A stretch of DNA of 13,725 nucleotides from Geobacter sp. UBA6169. GTDB lineage: Bacteria > Desulfobacterota > Desulfuromonadia > Geobacterales > Pseudopelobacteraceae. The notes below the pieces were generated by a model. The model saw only the letters and a list, made by a program, of their open reading frames with translations. It did no database searches and was not told the origin of the DNA. Shown piece by piece: positions 1 to 6,579 of the stretch. How positions within the stretch are numbered: the first letter of the stretch is position 1; the number at the start of each line of letters is the position of its first letter. The stretch lies in assembly GCA_002422265.1 (NCBI GenBank), contig DIUB01000193.1, positions 1-13,725 of the forward strand, read 5' to 3'. The position numbers and the translations under genes are program-made.

Positions 1-1380
1 GATGTGGTGCGGATGGTGGTTGAAGAAGGCCCTGCCACCATCCGCAACCTGATCGAGTGGGGGGTGAAATTTACCACCACCACCCAGGGGGATGCCTACG
101 ATCTGACCCGTGAAGGCGGACACAGCGCCCGCCGGATCCTGCATGCCGAAGATATCACCGGCCGGGAGATTGAGCGGGCACTGGTGGAAGCAGTGCGGCA
201 GAACCGTAACATCACGGTCTACGAGCACCATATTGCCATTGATCTGATCACCTGCGCCAAGGTGGCCCGGCAGCCGGTTGAGGACAACTGCTGCCTGGGG
301 GCCTATGCGCTTGACATCACCGGCAACCGCGTACTGACCTTCTCGGCCGGAGCCACCCTGCTGGCCAGCGGCGGGGCCGGTAAGGTCTATCTGTACACCT
401 GCAACCCGGATGTTGCCTCCGGCGACGGGGTTGCCATGGCCTACCGGGCCGGGGCTACCGTGGCCAACATGGAGTTCATGCAGTTTCACCCCACCACCCT
501 CTTCCATCCCAATGCCAAATCATTCCTGATCTCCGAAGCGGTGCGCGGCGAAGGTGCTATTCTGCGCCGCCGTGACGGCACCGCCTTTATGGAAAAATAT
601 CACCACCTGCGCGACCTGGCCCCCCGTGACATCGTTGCCCGGGCCATTGACAACGAGATGAAGACCTACGGCGATGACTGCGTCTACCTTGATATCACCC
701 ACGAACCGGCTGACTTTGTCCGCAGCCGCTTTCCCAACATCTACCAGACCTGTCTGGAGTACGGCCTTGACATGACCAAAGACCGGCTGCCGGTGGTGCC
801 GGCGGCCCATTACCTTTGCGGCGGCGTACAGGTAAACATGGATGGCGAGACCGATGTCAGGGGATTGTATGCCATCGGCGAGGTTGCCTTTACCGGCCTG
901 CACGGTGCCAACCGCCTGGCCAGCAACTCCCTGCTTGAGGCAGCAGTTTTTGCCGGGAGGGCAGCCCGCCACTCTTCAGTCCGGGTGGCCGAGCGCCGCA
1001 CTGCCACGCGCCAGACCCTGCCGGAGTGGGATGCCGGCACTGCCACCAACAGTGACGAAATGGTGGTGGTCTCCCAGAACTGGGACGAGATCCGGCGCTT
1101 CATGTGGAACTACGTCGGTATCGTGCGCACCACCAAACGGCTGGAACGGGCCATGCGCCGCATTCAGCTGATCCAGGCCGAGATTGACGACTACTACTGG
1201 AACTTCATCGTCACCTCAGACCTGATCGAACTGCGCAACCTGGCAACCGTGGCCGGGCTGATCATCACCTGCGCTCAACAGCGCAAGGAATCCCGCGGCC
1301 TGCACTACACCATTGACTACCCGGAGCGGGATGATCAGAACAACAAAAAAGACACCATCCTCAAAAAACAGTTTGTGTGA
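1..1380 (+). CDS. nadB: L-aspartate oxidase, C-terminal part (5' end outside window)
   Basis: FAD-dependent enzyme that oxidises L-aspartate to iminoaspartate in the cytoplasm, the first step of de novo NAD synthesis, with NadA as partner. The frame is open from the first base, so the start lies upstream. By comparison with the roughly 540-residue E. coli enzyme about 80 residues are missing, including the N-terminal GxGxxG dinucleotide motif. Visible family blocks in order: LTREGGHSARRILHA, GGAGKVYLYTCNPDVASGDG, MEFMQFHPTTLFHP, LAPRDIVARAID, VPAAHYLCGGV (active-site region), GLYAIGEVAFTGLHGANRLA and SNSLLEAAVFAGRAA (FAD contacts), then the helical C-terminal domain with YVGIVRTTKRLERAMRRI and RKESRGLHYTIDYPE. 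The match runs to the C-terminus with no disruption. The HGANRLASNSLLE block and the C-terminal domain separate NadB from succinate dehydrogenase/fumarate reductase flavoproteins. It heads an operon with the next two genes; the chorismate mutase begins at or just after its stop. Confidence 0.96.
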   Translation, partial: DVVRMVVEEGPATIRNLIEWGVKFTTTTQGDAYDLTREGGHSARRILHAEDITGREIERALVEAVRQNRNITVYEHHIAIDLITCAKVARQPVEDNCCLGAYALDITGNRVLTFSAGATLLASGGAGKVYLYTCNPDVASGDGVAMAYRAGATVANMEFMQFHPTTLFHPNAKSFLISEAVRGEGAILRRRDGTAFMEKYHHLRDLAPRDIVARAIDNEMKTYGDDCVYLDITHEPADFVRSRFPNIYQTCLEYGLDMTKDRLPVVPAAHYLCGGVQVNMDGETDVRGLYAIGEVAFTGLHGANRLASNSLLEAAVFAGRAARHSSVRVAERRTATRQTLPEWDAGTATNSDEMVVVSQNWDEIRRFMWNYVGIVRTTKRLERAMRRIQLIQAEIDDYYWNFIVTSDLIELRNLATVAGLIITCAQQRKESRGLHYTIDYPERDDQNNKKDTILKKQFV

Positions 1381-1388
1381 GGCAACCC

Positions 1389-1673
1389 GTGGCTATTGAC
1401 GAAATCAGAAAACGGATCGACCTGCTGGACGATGTCCTGCTCAGGATCTTCAACGAGCGGGCCCGATTGGCCCTTGAAATCGGCCACCACAAAAAGCTGC
1501 TTGAACTGCCGGTCTATGACCCGTCCCGCGAAAAACGGATCTTTGCCCGGATGAAGGCCGACAACCCCGGCCCGCTGGATGACGGCGCCATTGTGCGCCT
1601 GTTTGAACGGGTCATCGACGAATCACGGCGGCTTGAGCGGATCATGACCCAGGCGGAGGGAACCACAGAATGA
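1389..1673 (+). CDS. Stand-alone chorismate mutase, AroQ class
   Basis: Converts chorismate to prephenate, the branch point to phenylalanine and tyrosine; cytoplasmic. The 94-residue all-helical protein matches the chorismate mutase domain of E. coli PheA. Hand alignment puts the active-site residues at R7 (R11), R24 (R28), K35 (K39), D44 (D48), E48 (E52) and S79 (S84). The position of E. coli Q88 is glutamate, E83, as in yeast chorismate mutase. There is no prephenate dehydratase, dehydrogenase or DAHP synthase domain attached, so it is monofunctional. Start choice: GTG at 1389 has a GAGG six bases upstream (1379-1382). An in-frame GTG at 1377, overlapping the nadB stop, would add four residues but lacks a good ribosome site. 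It overlaps the next gene by four bases (ATGA), which points to translational coupling. Confidence 0.9.
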   Translation: MAIDEIRKRIDLLDDVLLRIFNERARLALEIGHHKKLLELPVYDPSREKRIFARMKADNPGPLDDGAIVRLFERVIDESRRLERIMTQAEGTTE

Positions 1674-1882
1674 TCATCATATCAAAGAAAAAGGCCTCGG
1701 AAGAGGCCCTGGACCAGGTCAAGGAGTATCTGGTTAACCACGGCTTTGACTTTCACCAGTCCACCGGCGCCGACCGCACCATCATCGGTGTGATCGGCGA
1801 TACCCATACGCTTGATGAGCAGGTCATCGGCGCCATGGAGGGTGTGCATCAGGCAGTCCGGATCAGGCCGGAGGATGACTAA
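1670..1882 (+). CDS. Orphan ferredoxin-like regulatory domain of type I-beta DAHP synthase
   Basis: A 70-residue protein resembling the N-terminal ferredoxin-like domain of Thermotoga-type DAHP synthases (AroF). In that family the domain binds aromatic amino acids and inhibits the catalytic barrel. Visible signature: MIIISKKKASEEALDQVKEY, then DRTIIGVIGDTHTLDEQVI and a final strand GVHQAVRIRPEDD, giving beta-alpha-beta-beta-alpha-beta. In full-length enzymes the last strand continues into a KPYKLVSRE-like linker and barrel. Here the frame stops with TAA at 1880-1882, and no barrel follows in any frame. GGAGGG at 1655-1660 lies nine bases before the ATG, and the start overlaps the chorismate mutase stop. 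Inference: a free regulatory subunit, perhaps acting on the neighbouring chorismate mutase or on a DAHP synthase encoded elsewhere. It could also be a leftover of a truncated aroF. The domain match is fairly secure; its role is not known. Confidence 0.75.
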   Translation: MIIISKKKASEEALDQVKEYLVNHGFDFHQSTGADRTIIGVIGDTHTLDEQVIGAMEGVHQAVRIRPEDD

Positions 1883-1931
1883 CCGCATGAAACATCTCAT
1901 TTTTATGCACGCAACCGCTCCCCCCTCCCAA

Positions 1932-2054
1932 CCTCCCCCCGCTGGGGGGAGGAGTAACTATCTGTCTCACTCCCCTGAAGAGATGAGTACCAGCTTGTCT
2001 TCCTCCGCTGGGTGGAGGAGTACCAGCTTGTCTCCCTCCCCAGGAGGGGGAGGG
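1932..2054. repeat. 33-bp-period tandem repeat with GC-rich hairpins
   Basis: Each unit joins a C-run/G-run hairpin to a 15-base tail. The tail AGTACCAGCTTGTCT occurs exactly at 1986-2000 and 2019-2033, and a diverged copy (AGTAACTATCTGTCT) is at 1953-1967, giving a strict 33-bp period. Hairpins: 1932-1940 with 1944-1952 (9 bp, 3-base loop), 2002-2006 with 2014-2018 (5 bp), and 2034-2041 with 2046-2054 (about 8 bp). The unit at 1968-1985 is degenerate. The 33-bp unit is a multiple of three, so a reading frame stays open through the array, but the encoded Ser/Gly/Pro-rich sequence does not look like protein. Similar C-run/G-run elements occur between genes in many proteobacteria. The array lies between the end of the aromatic operon and the DUF3187 gene. 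Confidence 0.8.
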
Positions 2055-2072
2055 ACGGGGAGGGGGATTCAG

Positions 2073-3107
2073 ATGGTACAAGGCTCGAACGCCATGCCCC
2101 CCGTACAGACATTCCTCAGCCTGCTGCTGGCACTGTTCCTGCTCATCCCGGCCACCGCCACCTTCGGGCTTGAAATCCAGCCGTTCCGCACGGCCAACCG
2201 CAGTCCGCTGGTCCAAATCTACGGCCTGCCGGCCGAAACATCGTCATCTCTGCTTTCCAGCGGGCAACTGCAACTGGGCCTTTCCCAGGATATCGCCAGC
2301 ATCTACAGCGTCAACAGCAGCGCCACTGAGCAGATCCTGCTGGATGGCGAGCTGTACCGCTGGACCCTGGCTGCCCGCTATGGCCTGACTGAAAAAGTTG
2401 AGCTGGGGATTGAACTGCCCTTTGTACTGCAGGGGGGCGGGTTTCTGGACAGCTTTATCATTGATTGGCACAGCTTCTTCGGTCTGCCCCAGGGGGGGCG
2501 TGACACCGCCTCCAAGAACCGGCTGCGCTATCGCTATGTGAAAAACGGCGTGCAGAAACTGGACATGACCCACGCCTCCGGCGGCATCGGCGATGTCAGC
2601 CTGCTGGCCGCCTACCGGCTGTACGAGCAGCAGACTGCCACCGACCACGACACCATTGCCCTGCGCAGCCAGCTCAAGCTCCCCTCCGGCAACAGCAGCA
2701 ACCTGTTGGGCAGCGGCAGCGTTGACTTCTCGCTACTGCTTTCCGGCGCCATGAACCGCCGCACCGAATGGGGCACCCTGGGGGTCTATGGCGCAGTCGG
2801 CGGCCTGGCCGGCAGTGACGGTGATGTGTTGTCGGATCAGCGCCACAATCTGGTGGCCTTCGGCAACGCCGGCATCGGCTATGCCCCCACAAACTGGATC
2901 AATTTCAAGGTCCAGGCCGATCTGTCCACCCCCTTCTACAAAAACAGCTCACTGGCCGAACTGGGCAAAGGCGCGGCACTGGTGACCTTTGGCGGCAGCC
3001 TGAAGCTGCCCGGCAACTACCTGCTGGATATCGGCGTGGCAGAAGATATTGCCGTTGCCACTGCCCCGGACGTGGTCTTTCATCTGGGTTTGAGTAAAAG
3101 GTTCTAG
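2073..3107 (+). CDS. DUF3187 family outer-membrane protein
   Basis: A 344-residue exported protein recognised as the DUF3187 family, whose function is unknown. The N-terminus has a hydrophobic signal segment (about residues 11-29, VQTFLSLLLALFLLIPATA) with likely cleavage near residues 29-32. The mature part starts with FGLEIQPFRTANRSPLVQIY and shows repeated amphipathic beta-strands: LQLGLSQDIAS, GELYRWTLAARYGLTEKVEL, GIELPFVLQGGGFLDSFIID, GLPQGGRD and LGSGSVDFSLLLSGAM. It ends with HLGLSKRF, a terminal phenylalanine typical of outer-membrane barrels. I infer a beta-barrel in the outer membrane. Start choice: ATG 2073 has GGGGAGGGGG (2057-2066) upstream, and ATG 2094 is the alternative. The open frame continues upstream to 1812, but that part crosses the tandem repeat and the preceding gene in another frame, so I reject it as coding. 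No terminator is visible after the stop. Confidence 0.85.
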   Translation: MVQGSNAMPPVQTFLSLLLALFLLIPATATFGLEIQPFRTANRSPLVQIYGLPAETSSSLLSSGQLQLGLSQDIASIYSVNSSATEQILLDGELYRWTLAARYGLTEKVELGIELPFVLQGGGFLDSFIIDWHSFFGLPQGGRDTASKNRLRYRYVKNGVQKLDMTHASGGIGDVSLLAAYRLYEQQTATDHDTIALRSQLKLPSGNSSNLLGSGSVDFSLLLSGAMNRRTEWGTLGVYGAVGGLAGSDGDVLSDQRHNLVAFGNAGIGYAPTNWINFKVQADLSTPFYKNSSLAELGKGAALVTFGGSLKLPGNYLLDIGVAEDIAVATAPDVVFHLGLSKRF

Positions 3108-3166
3108 TTATTTCTATTAGTTAAATCAATTGTTGCGATTTTTCTTGTAAAAAGCACCCCGGTAAC

Positions 3167-3215
3167 TTGACATACTCAAAATCTGTGTTATCAGTAATGG
3201 CAGACTTGTATACAA
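3167..3215 (+). promoter_or_regulatory. Candidate sigma-70-type promoter of the riboswitch transcript
   Basis: A perfect TTGACA lies at 3167-3172. At the usual distance downstream only weak -10 matches occur (TTATCA at 3188, TATCAG at 3189). A better -10-like TATACA at 3209-3214 lies within a perfect palindrome TTGTATACAA (3206-3215), but lacks a good -35 at 17 bases. The region 3108-3240 is clearly more AT-rich than the flanking genes, and either choice starts transcription just before the aptamer at about 3245. Confidence 0.45.
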
Positions 3216-3244
3216 AACTTTAGCACCGATGCTCTTTCCACTAT

Positions 3245-3324
3245 CTTCCGACGAAACCGCAAACTTTGGGTAACCAAAGGACGCAAAGCCACCTGTCCTG
3301 CCAGGGATCGAGGGGCTGCCGAAC
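3245..3324 (+). promoter_or_regulatory. GEMM-I (cyclic-di-GMP-I/cGAMP) riboswitch aptamer
   Basis: Aligned by hand with the Vibrio Vc2 aptamer. GCAAAC (3259-3264) leads into a 6-bp stem (3264-3269 with 3274-3279) capped by a GTAA GNRA tetraloop (3270-3273), then the hallmark GGACGCAAAGCC (3279-3290). The stem-loop length equals that of Vc2. The adenine that intercalates between the ligand bases (A47) corresponds to A3285. A second arm can form from GCC-A-CCT (3288-3294) with AGG-GGC (3311-3316). The 3' block GGGGCTGCCGAA (3312-3323) aligns with GGGGUUACCGAU of Vc2, keeping the ligand-pairing C92 equivalent (C3319). The base equivalent to G20, which sets specificity (G for c-di-GMP, A for cGAMP), appears to be C3258. 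The closing P1 stem is imperfect and its outer limits are approximate. A terminator follows, so control is probably transcriptional on the lipoprotein genes. Confidence 0.87.
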
Positions 3325-3346
3325 CGGCTACGCAGCAACCCTGCAC

Positions 3347-3387
3347 AAGCCCACCTGTACTGAGGGATTGTACAGGTGGGCTTTTTT
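3347..3387 (+). terminator. Riboswitch expression-platform terminator
   Basis: A perfect 13-bp inverted repeat (3348-3360 with 3370-3382), with one more A-T pair at 3347/3383, encloses a 9-base loop and ends in six T residues (3382-3387). It sits 54 bases before the lipoprotein ATG and so acts as an attenuator, not a gene-end terminator. Its 5' arm (AGCCC at 3348-3352 and CCTG at 3354-3357) can also pair with GGGCT (3313-3317) and CAGG (3302-3305) of the aptamer's second arm. That gives a plausible mutually exclusive antiterminator. Whether ligand turns the genes on or off cannot be read from sequence. Confidence 0.92.
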
Positions 3388-3441
3388 CATACAATTGGCA
3401 GATGCAACACAGCAGAGCTTCATTTCGAAAGGAGGAACAGC

Positions 3442-6400
3442 ATGAAACGGTTTTTATTTTTATTGATGGGCGTTTTACTGATGGCAGGGCTTCTAACCGC
3501 CTGCAGCGACGACGGCGGCGGTACTCCGGCGCCAACCACTACAACCGTCACCACTGATGCCAGCGGGGCAACCACAAAAGAAGTCACTGCAACAGCAAGC
3601 GGGGCTTCCGTCACCATACCACAAGGCACGGTATTCAAAGACAGTACCGGCGCCATACTCACCGGCACCCTCACCATTACCGTTACCTACGATGCAGCAC
3701 CCGCTAATCCACCTGCCGGCGCAACAGCCGGGGCCTTTGCCAAGGTAACCGTTACCAGCGATAAAGGCGTTGTGGCTGCCAAGGCATCGTCCGGGGTCGT
3801 TAAAAGCGCTGATCAGCAGTTGAATAATGCGCTTCCGGTCACCCTGGCCATTACCACCGATGCAACAGCGCTGCCGATCTATTCTTCTGCCGACGGCAAG
3901 GCCTGGACATCCGAAGGCAAGCTGGCAGCAATCAGTTCTGGTAAGGCGACCTTTGATATCACCACCCTCACCAAACCCTACTGGGGCGTTTTTGTCATTC
4001 CCACCACCACTGCCGCTGTCAGCGGCACTGTTGCCACCAGCTCGACAACCGTCAGCAAGGCCGCACTGATCACCGACGGTGTTGCCGTGCAGATCACCTC
4101 CTTTGATAAGGCCGGCGAAAAACTGGGCGAAGCAGCCGTTACCTCCAACAGCGCCGGCGGGTTCCTGGCCCAGCTCAAACTGTCCGGCGGAGGCGGTTAC
4201 CTGATGGTGGTGGCCACCAAGGAAGGCTATACCCAGTTTCAGAAACGGATCGACTACACCACCCCCGGCAACATAGAGCTGCGGGCTGTGCTTGAGGCAG
4301 CCAAGGTGGCCTTTGCCACCCCCGGCAGTCCTCTGAAATCCGGTTTAAGCAGTTCAACCGAACCCTCCTTTAACTTTGCCCTGGTCCGCTTGAGCGATGG
4401 CACCAAAAAAGCGGTTGCCGGCAGCGCCATTGCCGCAGCCAAGGCAGCCGGCGCCACCACCGAGGTGGGCATTGAAATCCCGGCAGCCAGTGTCCCAGGT
4501 GTTGCCAAACTGCGGGCTGAAATGAACACCTATGAGCCGGCCACCCAGTCAGACCGGTTCCCCGGTTCCTATACCGGCGTGGATGGCAGCGGCAGGGAAG
4601 GCAAGATGATCTCCCTGGCCTTTGACTCCCTCAATATCAGTGATGCCGACTCAGGCAAAGGCCTGGGCGATGTGGCCAAGGCCCTGGTCAAATCAGGTGT
4701 TCGCAAGGCAGCTGACAAGACCACCACCATTACCCGGCATATCTATTCCAGCAGTTGCGACAACCTGTTTATAGAGGATTATGGGCCTGCAACACCAGGC
4801 TGGCAAGTCCCGGTCTGGACCTTGAACCCCAACTCCGGCAAATGGGTTTATATCGGCACCGGCACCATCGTGGACAGTAGTGGCAACGTGATTGCTTCCC
4901 CCACCAAAACTGCCTGCGGCGGCAATGACTACTATCTGAAAATCCTGGTGGCCAACGAAGAGTTTGCCAAGTACTGGTGGAACCTGGATCATATCATCTT
5001 TGATCAACCCACCGAGGTTTGTATTGAGGGTACCTTCAGCTATAGTGACGGCTCGCCGTTTGCAAGCCAGGGGCTTTCACTGTACGGCAATAATATTGAC
5101 GGCACCTACGGCACCACCGGCTCAGATGGCAAGTACAAGCTGAACACCGTACTGCTTAACAAAGACAATACCGACCGGAAGGCCAAGATTTCCTACTACA
5201 ATGAAAACGGCGGCTGGGTAGAGCAAAACGTAACCGTTGGCTCCGCACCCTGCGGCAGCTTCTCCAAAGCAGACTTCCAGAAGCCGTGCAAGGTATCCGG
5301 CAAGCTGGTGGATGCTGACAACAATCCAGTCCCCTATCGCGGTATCAGCCTGCAGGGCTCCAATTTCTATCGCTGGGCCTACAGCGATGCCAACGGTGCC
5401 TTCTCAAGCCTGGTCAAGTGCAGCACCAGCATTGATATCTTTGCCGGCAGCGACACCAAAGCAGCAACCTTCAATGTCAACAGCACGTTAACCGCTGATG
5501 AGAAAACCGATGCCAATGCGGAAGTAGTACTCAATGACATCACTATTCCCAACAGCCCTCCAACCGGGTATGGCTATTTTCCTAATCGCTCCATCCTGCT
5601 GAACAAGACCCTCTCAGCCTTGCTTTCAGCCTACGATGAAGAAGGCAACTACCCGATCAGCTGGACCCTGACCGTGGGCAGCGCAACCAAAACCGGCAGC
5701 ATTGATGCCACCACCAGCCTGCCGGTGCAGGCAGATTTCACCGGCCTGACTGCCGGCGAGTACGCGGCAAGCCTGAAGGTGAAAGACAGCAAGGGTGCAG
5801 AGCGCACCGTTGCGCTCGGTACGGTGACCGTATCAGACGGTTCCCGCGCGCCGGTTGTCAACCTGAATGCTGATCGCAGCTACGTCTCAACCTGCAGCCA
5901 GACCAGGATCGTCAACCTCTTCGGCAGCGCCTCAGACCCAGATGGTGATGCCTTAAGCGGCGCCTGGAGTCTGGAGGGTGGCACTGCACCAAGCTGCAGC
6001 GGCGGCACCGGTACTGGCGGTTATATTTCAGCCACCTGTGCTGCAACCGTGCCGCCAACAGCCGGCACCTACACCTACACCTACCGGTATACGGTTACCG
6101 ACAACAACGCCCCACCAAAATCAGGCTTTAAAACGGTCAGTATCACTGCGCAGAACGGTACTCCCTACACCTCGGCCTTGCGGTCCGATAAGACTCTGGT
6201 TGAATTTGGTGCCACCGGAGATGCCCGCACCGTCACCCTGACCGCCAGCGCAAACGACCCGGACGGTGATGCCATTACCGGCGCCTGGACCGTTGGCGGT
6301 TCACCAATCTGCAGCAACGCATCCGGTACCGGTACCATCAGCAACGCCACCTGTACCTACACGATCCCGACCGCTGCTACACTGGGCCAAACCTTCACCT

Positions 6401-6498
6401 TCCGCTTCACACCATCCGATTGTGTTGGCGCAGGCAGCTACCGTGAAGTGACCGTAACTTACGGTACGGCAGCCGATGTGACGGTTGTGGTTCAGTAA
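3442..6498 (+). CDS. Large riboswitch-controlled lipoprotein with Ig/cadherin-like repeats
   Basis: A 1018-residue exported lipoprotein. The signal peptide MKRFLFLLMGVLLMAGLLTA ends in a lipobox, L18-T19-A20-C21, followed by an acidic, Gly/Thr-rich tether. Visible regions: a beta-rich domain at about 40-190; a carboxypeptidase-regulatory-like sandwich at about 192-285; an unassigned stretch at 286-525; two more regulatory-like sandwiches at about 526-602 and 616-700 (VCIEGTFSYSDGSPF; CKVSGKLVDADNNPVPYRGI); and three Ig/cadherin-like repeats at about 703-800, 803-903 and 905-1018, the last two with SDPDGDALSGAW and NDPDGDAITGAW. About a dozen cysteines beyond C21, all C-terminal to residue 438, suggest disulphides outside the cytoplasm. 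No enzymatic motif is seen; an adhesive or matrix role is inferred. ATG 3442 has AAAGGAGG at 3428-3435. The frame extends to 3376, but that start lies inside the terminator. The upstream riboswitch suggests control by a cyclic dinucleotide, as for other surface proteins in Geobacter. Confidence 0.88.
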   Translation: MKRFLFLLMGVLLMAGLLTACSDDGGGTPAPTTTTVTTDASGATTKEVTATASGASVTIPQGTVFKDSTGAILTGTLTITVTYDAAPANPPAGATAGAFAKVTVTSDKGVVAAKASSGVVKSADQQLNNALPVTLAITTDATALPIYSSADGKAWTSEGKLAAISSGKATFDITTLTKPYWGVFVIPTTTAAVSGTVATSSTTVSKAALITDGVAVQITSFDKAGEKLGEAAVTSNSAGGFLAQLKLSGGGGYLMVVATKEGYTQFQKRIDYTTPGNIELRAVLEAAKVAFATPGSPLKSGLSSSTEPSFNFALVRLSDGTKKAVAGSAIAAAKAAGATTEVGIEIPAASVPGVAKLRAEMNTYEPATQSDRFPGSYTGVDGSGREGKMISLAFDSLNISDADSGKGLGDVAKALVKSGVRKAADKTTTITRHIYSSSCDNLFIEDYGPATPGWQVPVWTLNPNSGKWVYIGTGTIVDSSGNVIASPTKTACGGNDYYLKILVANEEFAKYWWNLDHIIFDQPTEVCIEGTFSYSDGSPFASQGLSLYGNNIDGTYGTTGSDGKYKLNTVLLNKDNTDRKAKISYYNENGGWVEQNVTVGSAPCGSFSKADFQKPCKVSGKLVDADNNPVPYRGISLQGSNFYRWAYSDANGAFSSLVKCSTSIDIFAGSDTKAATFNVNSTLTADEKTDANAEVVLNDITIPNSPPTGYGYFPNRSILLNKTLSALLSAYDEEGNYPISWTLTVGSATKTGSIDATTSLPVQADFTGLTAGEYAASLKVKDSKGAERTVALGTVTVSDGSRAPVVNLNADRSYVSTCSQTRIVNLFGSASDPDGDALSGAWSLEGGTAPSCSGGTGTGGYISATCAATVPPTAGTYTYTYRYTVTDNNAPPKSGFKTVSITAQNGTPYTSALRSDKTLVEFGATGDARTVTLTASANDPDGDAITGAWTVGGSPICSNASGTGTISNATCTYTIPTAATLGQTFTFRFTPSDCVGAGSYREVTVTYGTAADVTVVVQ

Positions 6499-6508
6499 AA
6501 CAGACACA

Positions 6509-6537
6509 GGCTGGGAGCCTGCTGCGGGCTCCCAGCC
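6509..6537 (+). other. Intercistronic 11-bp hairpin without U-tract
   Basis: A perfect inverted repeat (GGCTGGGAGCC at 6509-6519, GGCTCCCAGCC at 6527-6537) with a 7-base loop lies between the two lipoprotein genes, 10 bases after the first stop. No T-run follows, so it is unlikely to be an efficient intrinsic terminator. It may be an mRNA-stabilising or processing hairpin that sets different levels of the two lipoproteins. Confidence 0.7.
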
Positions 6538-6579
6538 GCATCACCAGAGCAAGCCATTCCCTCAAAGGAGGAAACCGAT

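Noticed and set aside
1932..2033. CRISPR-like array
   Set aside because: Only two exact and one diverged 15-base repeats, with GC-hairpin spacers of related sequence; no cas genes and no unique spacers.
1812..2072. N-terminal extension of the DUF3187 reading frame
   Set aside because: It overlaps the preceding gene in another frame and then reads through the tandem repeat as Ser/Gly/Pro-rich sequence; the signal peptide and ribosome site place the start at 2073 (or 2094).
1883..2072. Frameshifted DAHP synthase barrel after the ferredoxin-like domain
   Set aside because: No barrel motifs in any frame; the sequence is repeat and leader DNA.
3245..3324. Firm assignment to the cGAMP (GEMM-Ib) subclass from the Geobacter context
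   Set aside because: The specificity base reads as C, neither the A of cGAMP nor the G of c-di-GMP members, so the ligand is left open.
3376..3441. Upstream start for the large lipoprotein
   Set aside because: It would begin inside the attenuator terminator and put 22 residues before the signal peptide; ATG 3442 has an ideal AAAGGAGG.
6509..6537. Intrinsic terminator between the lipoprotein genes
   Set aside because: No T-run after the stem, so listed only as a hairpin.
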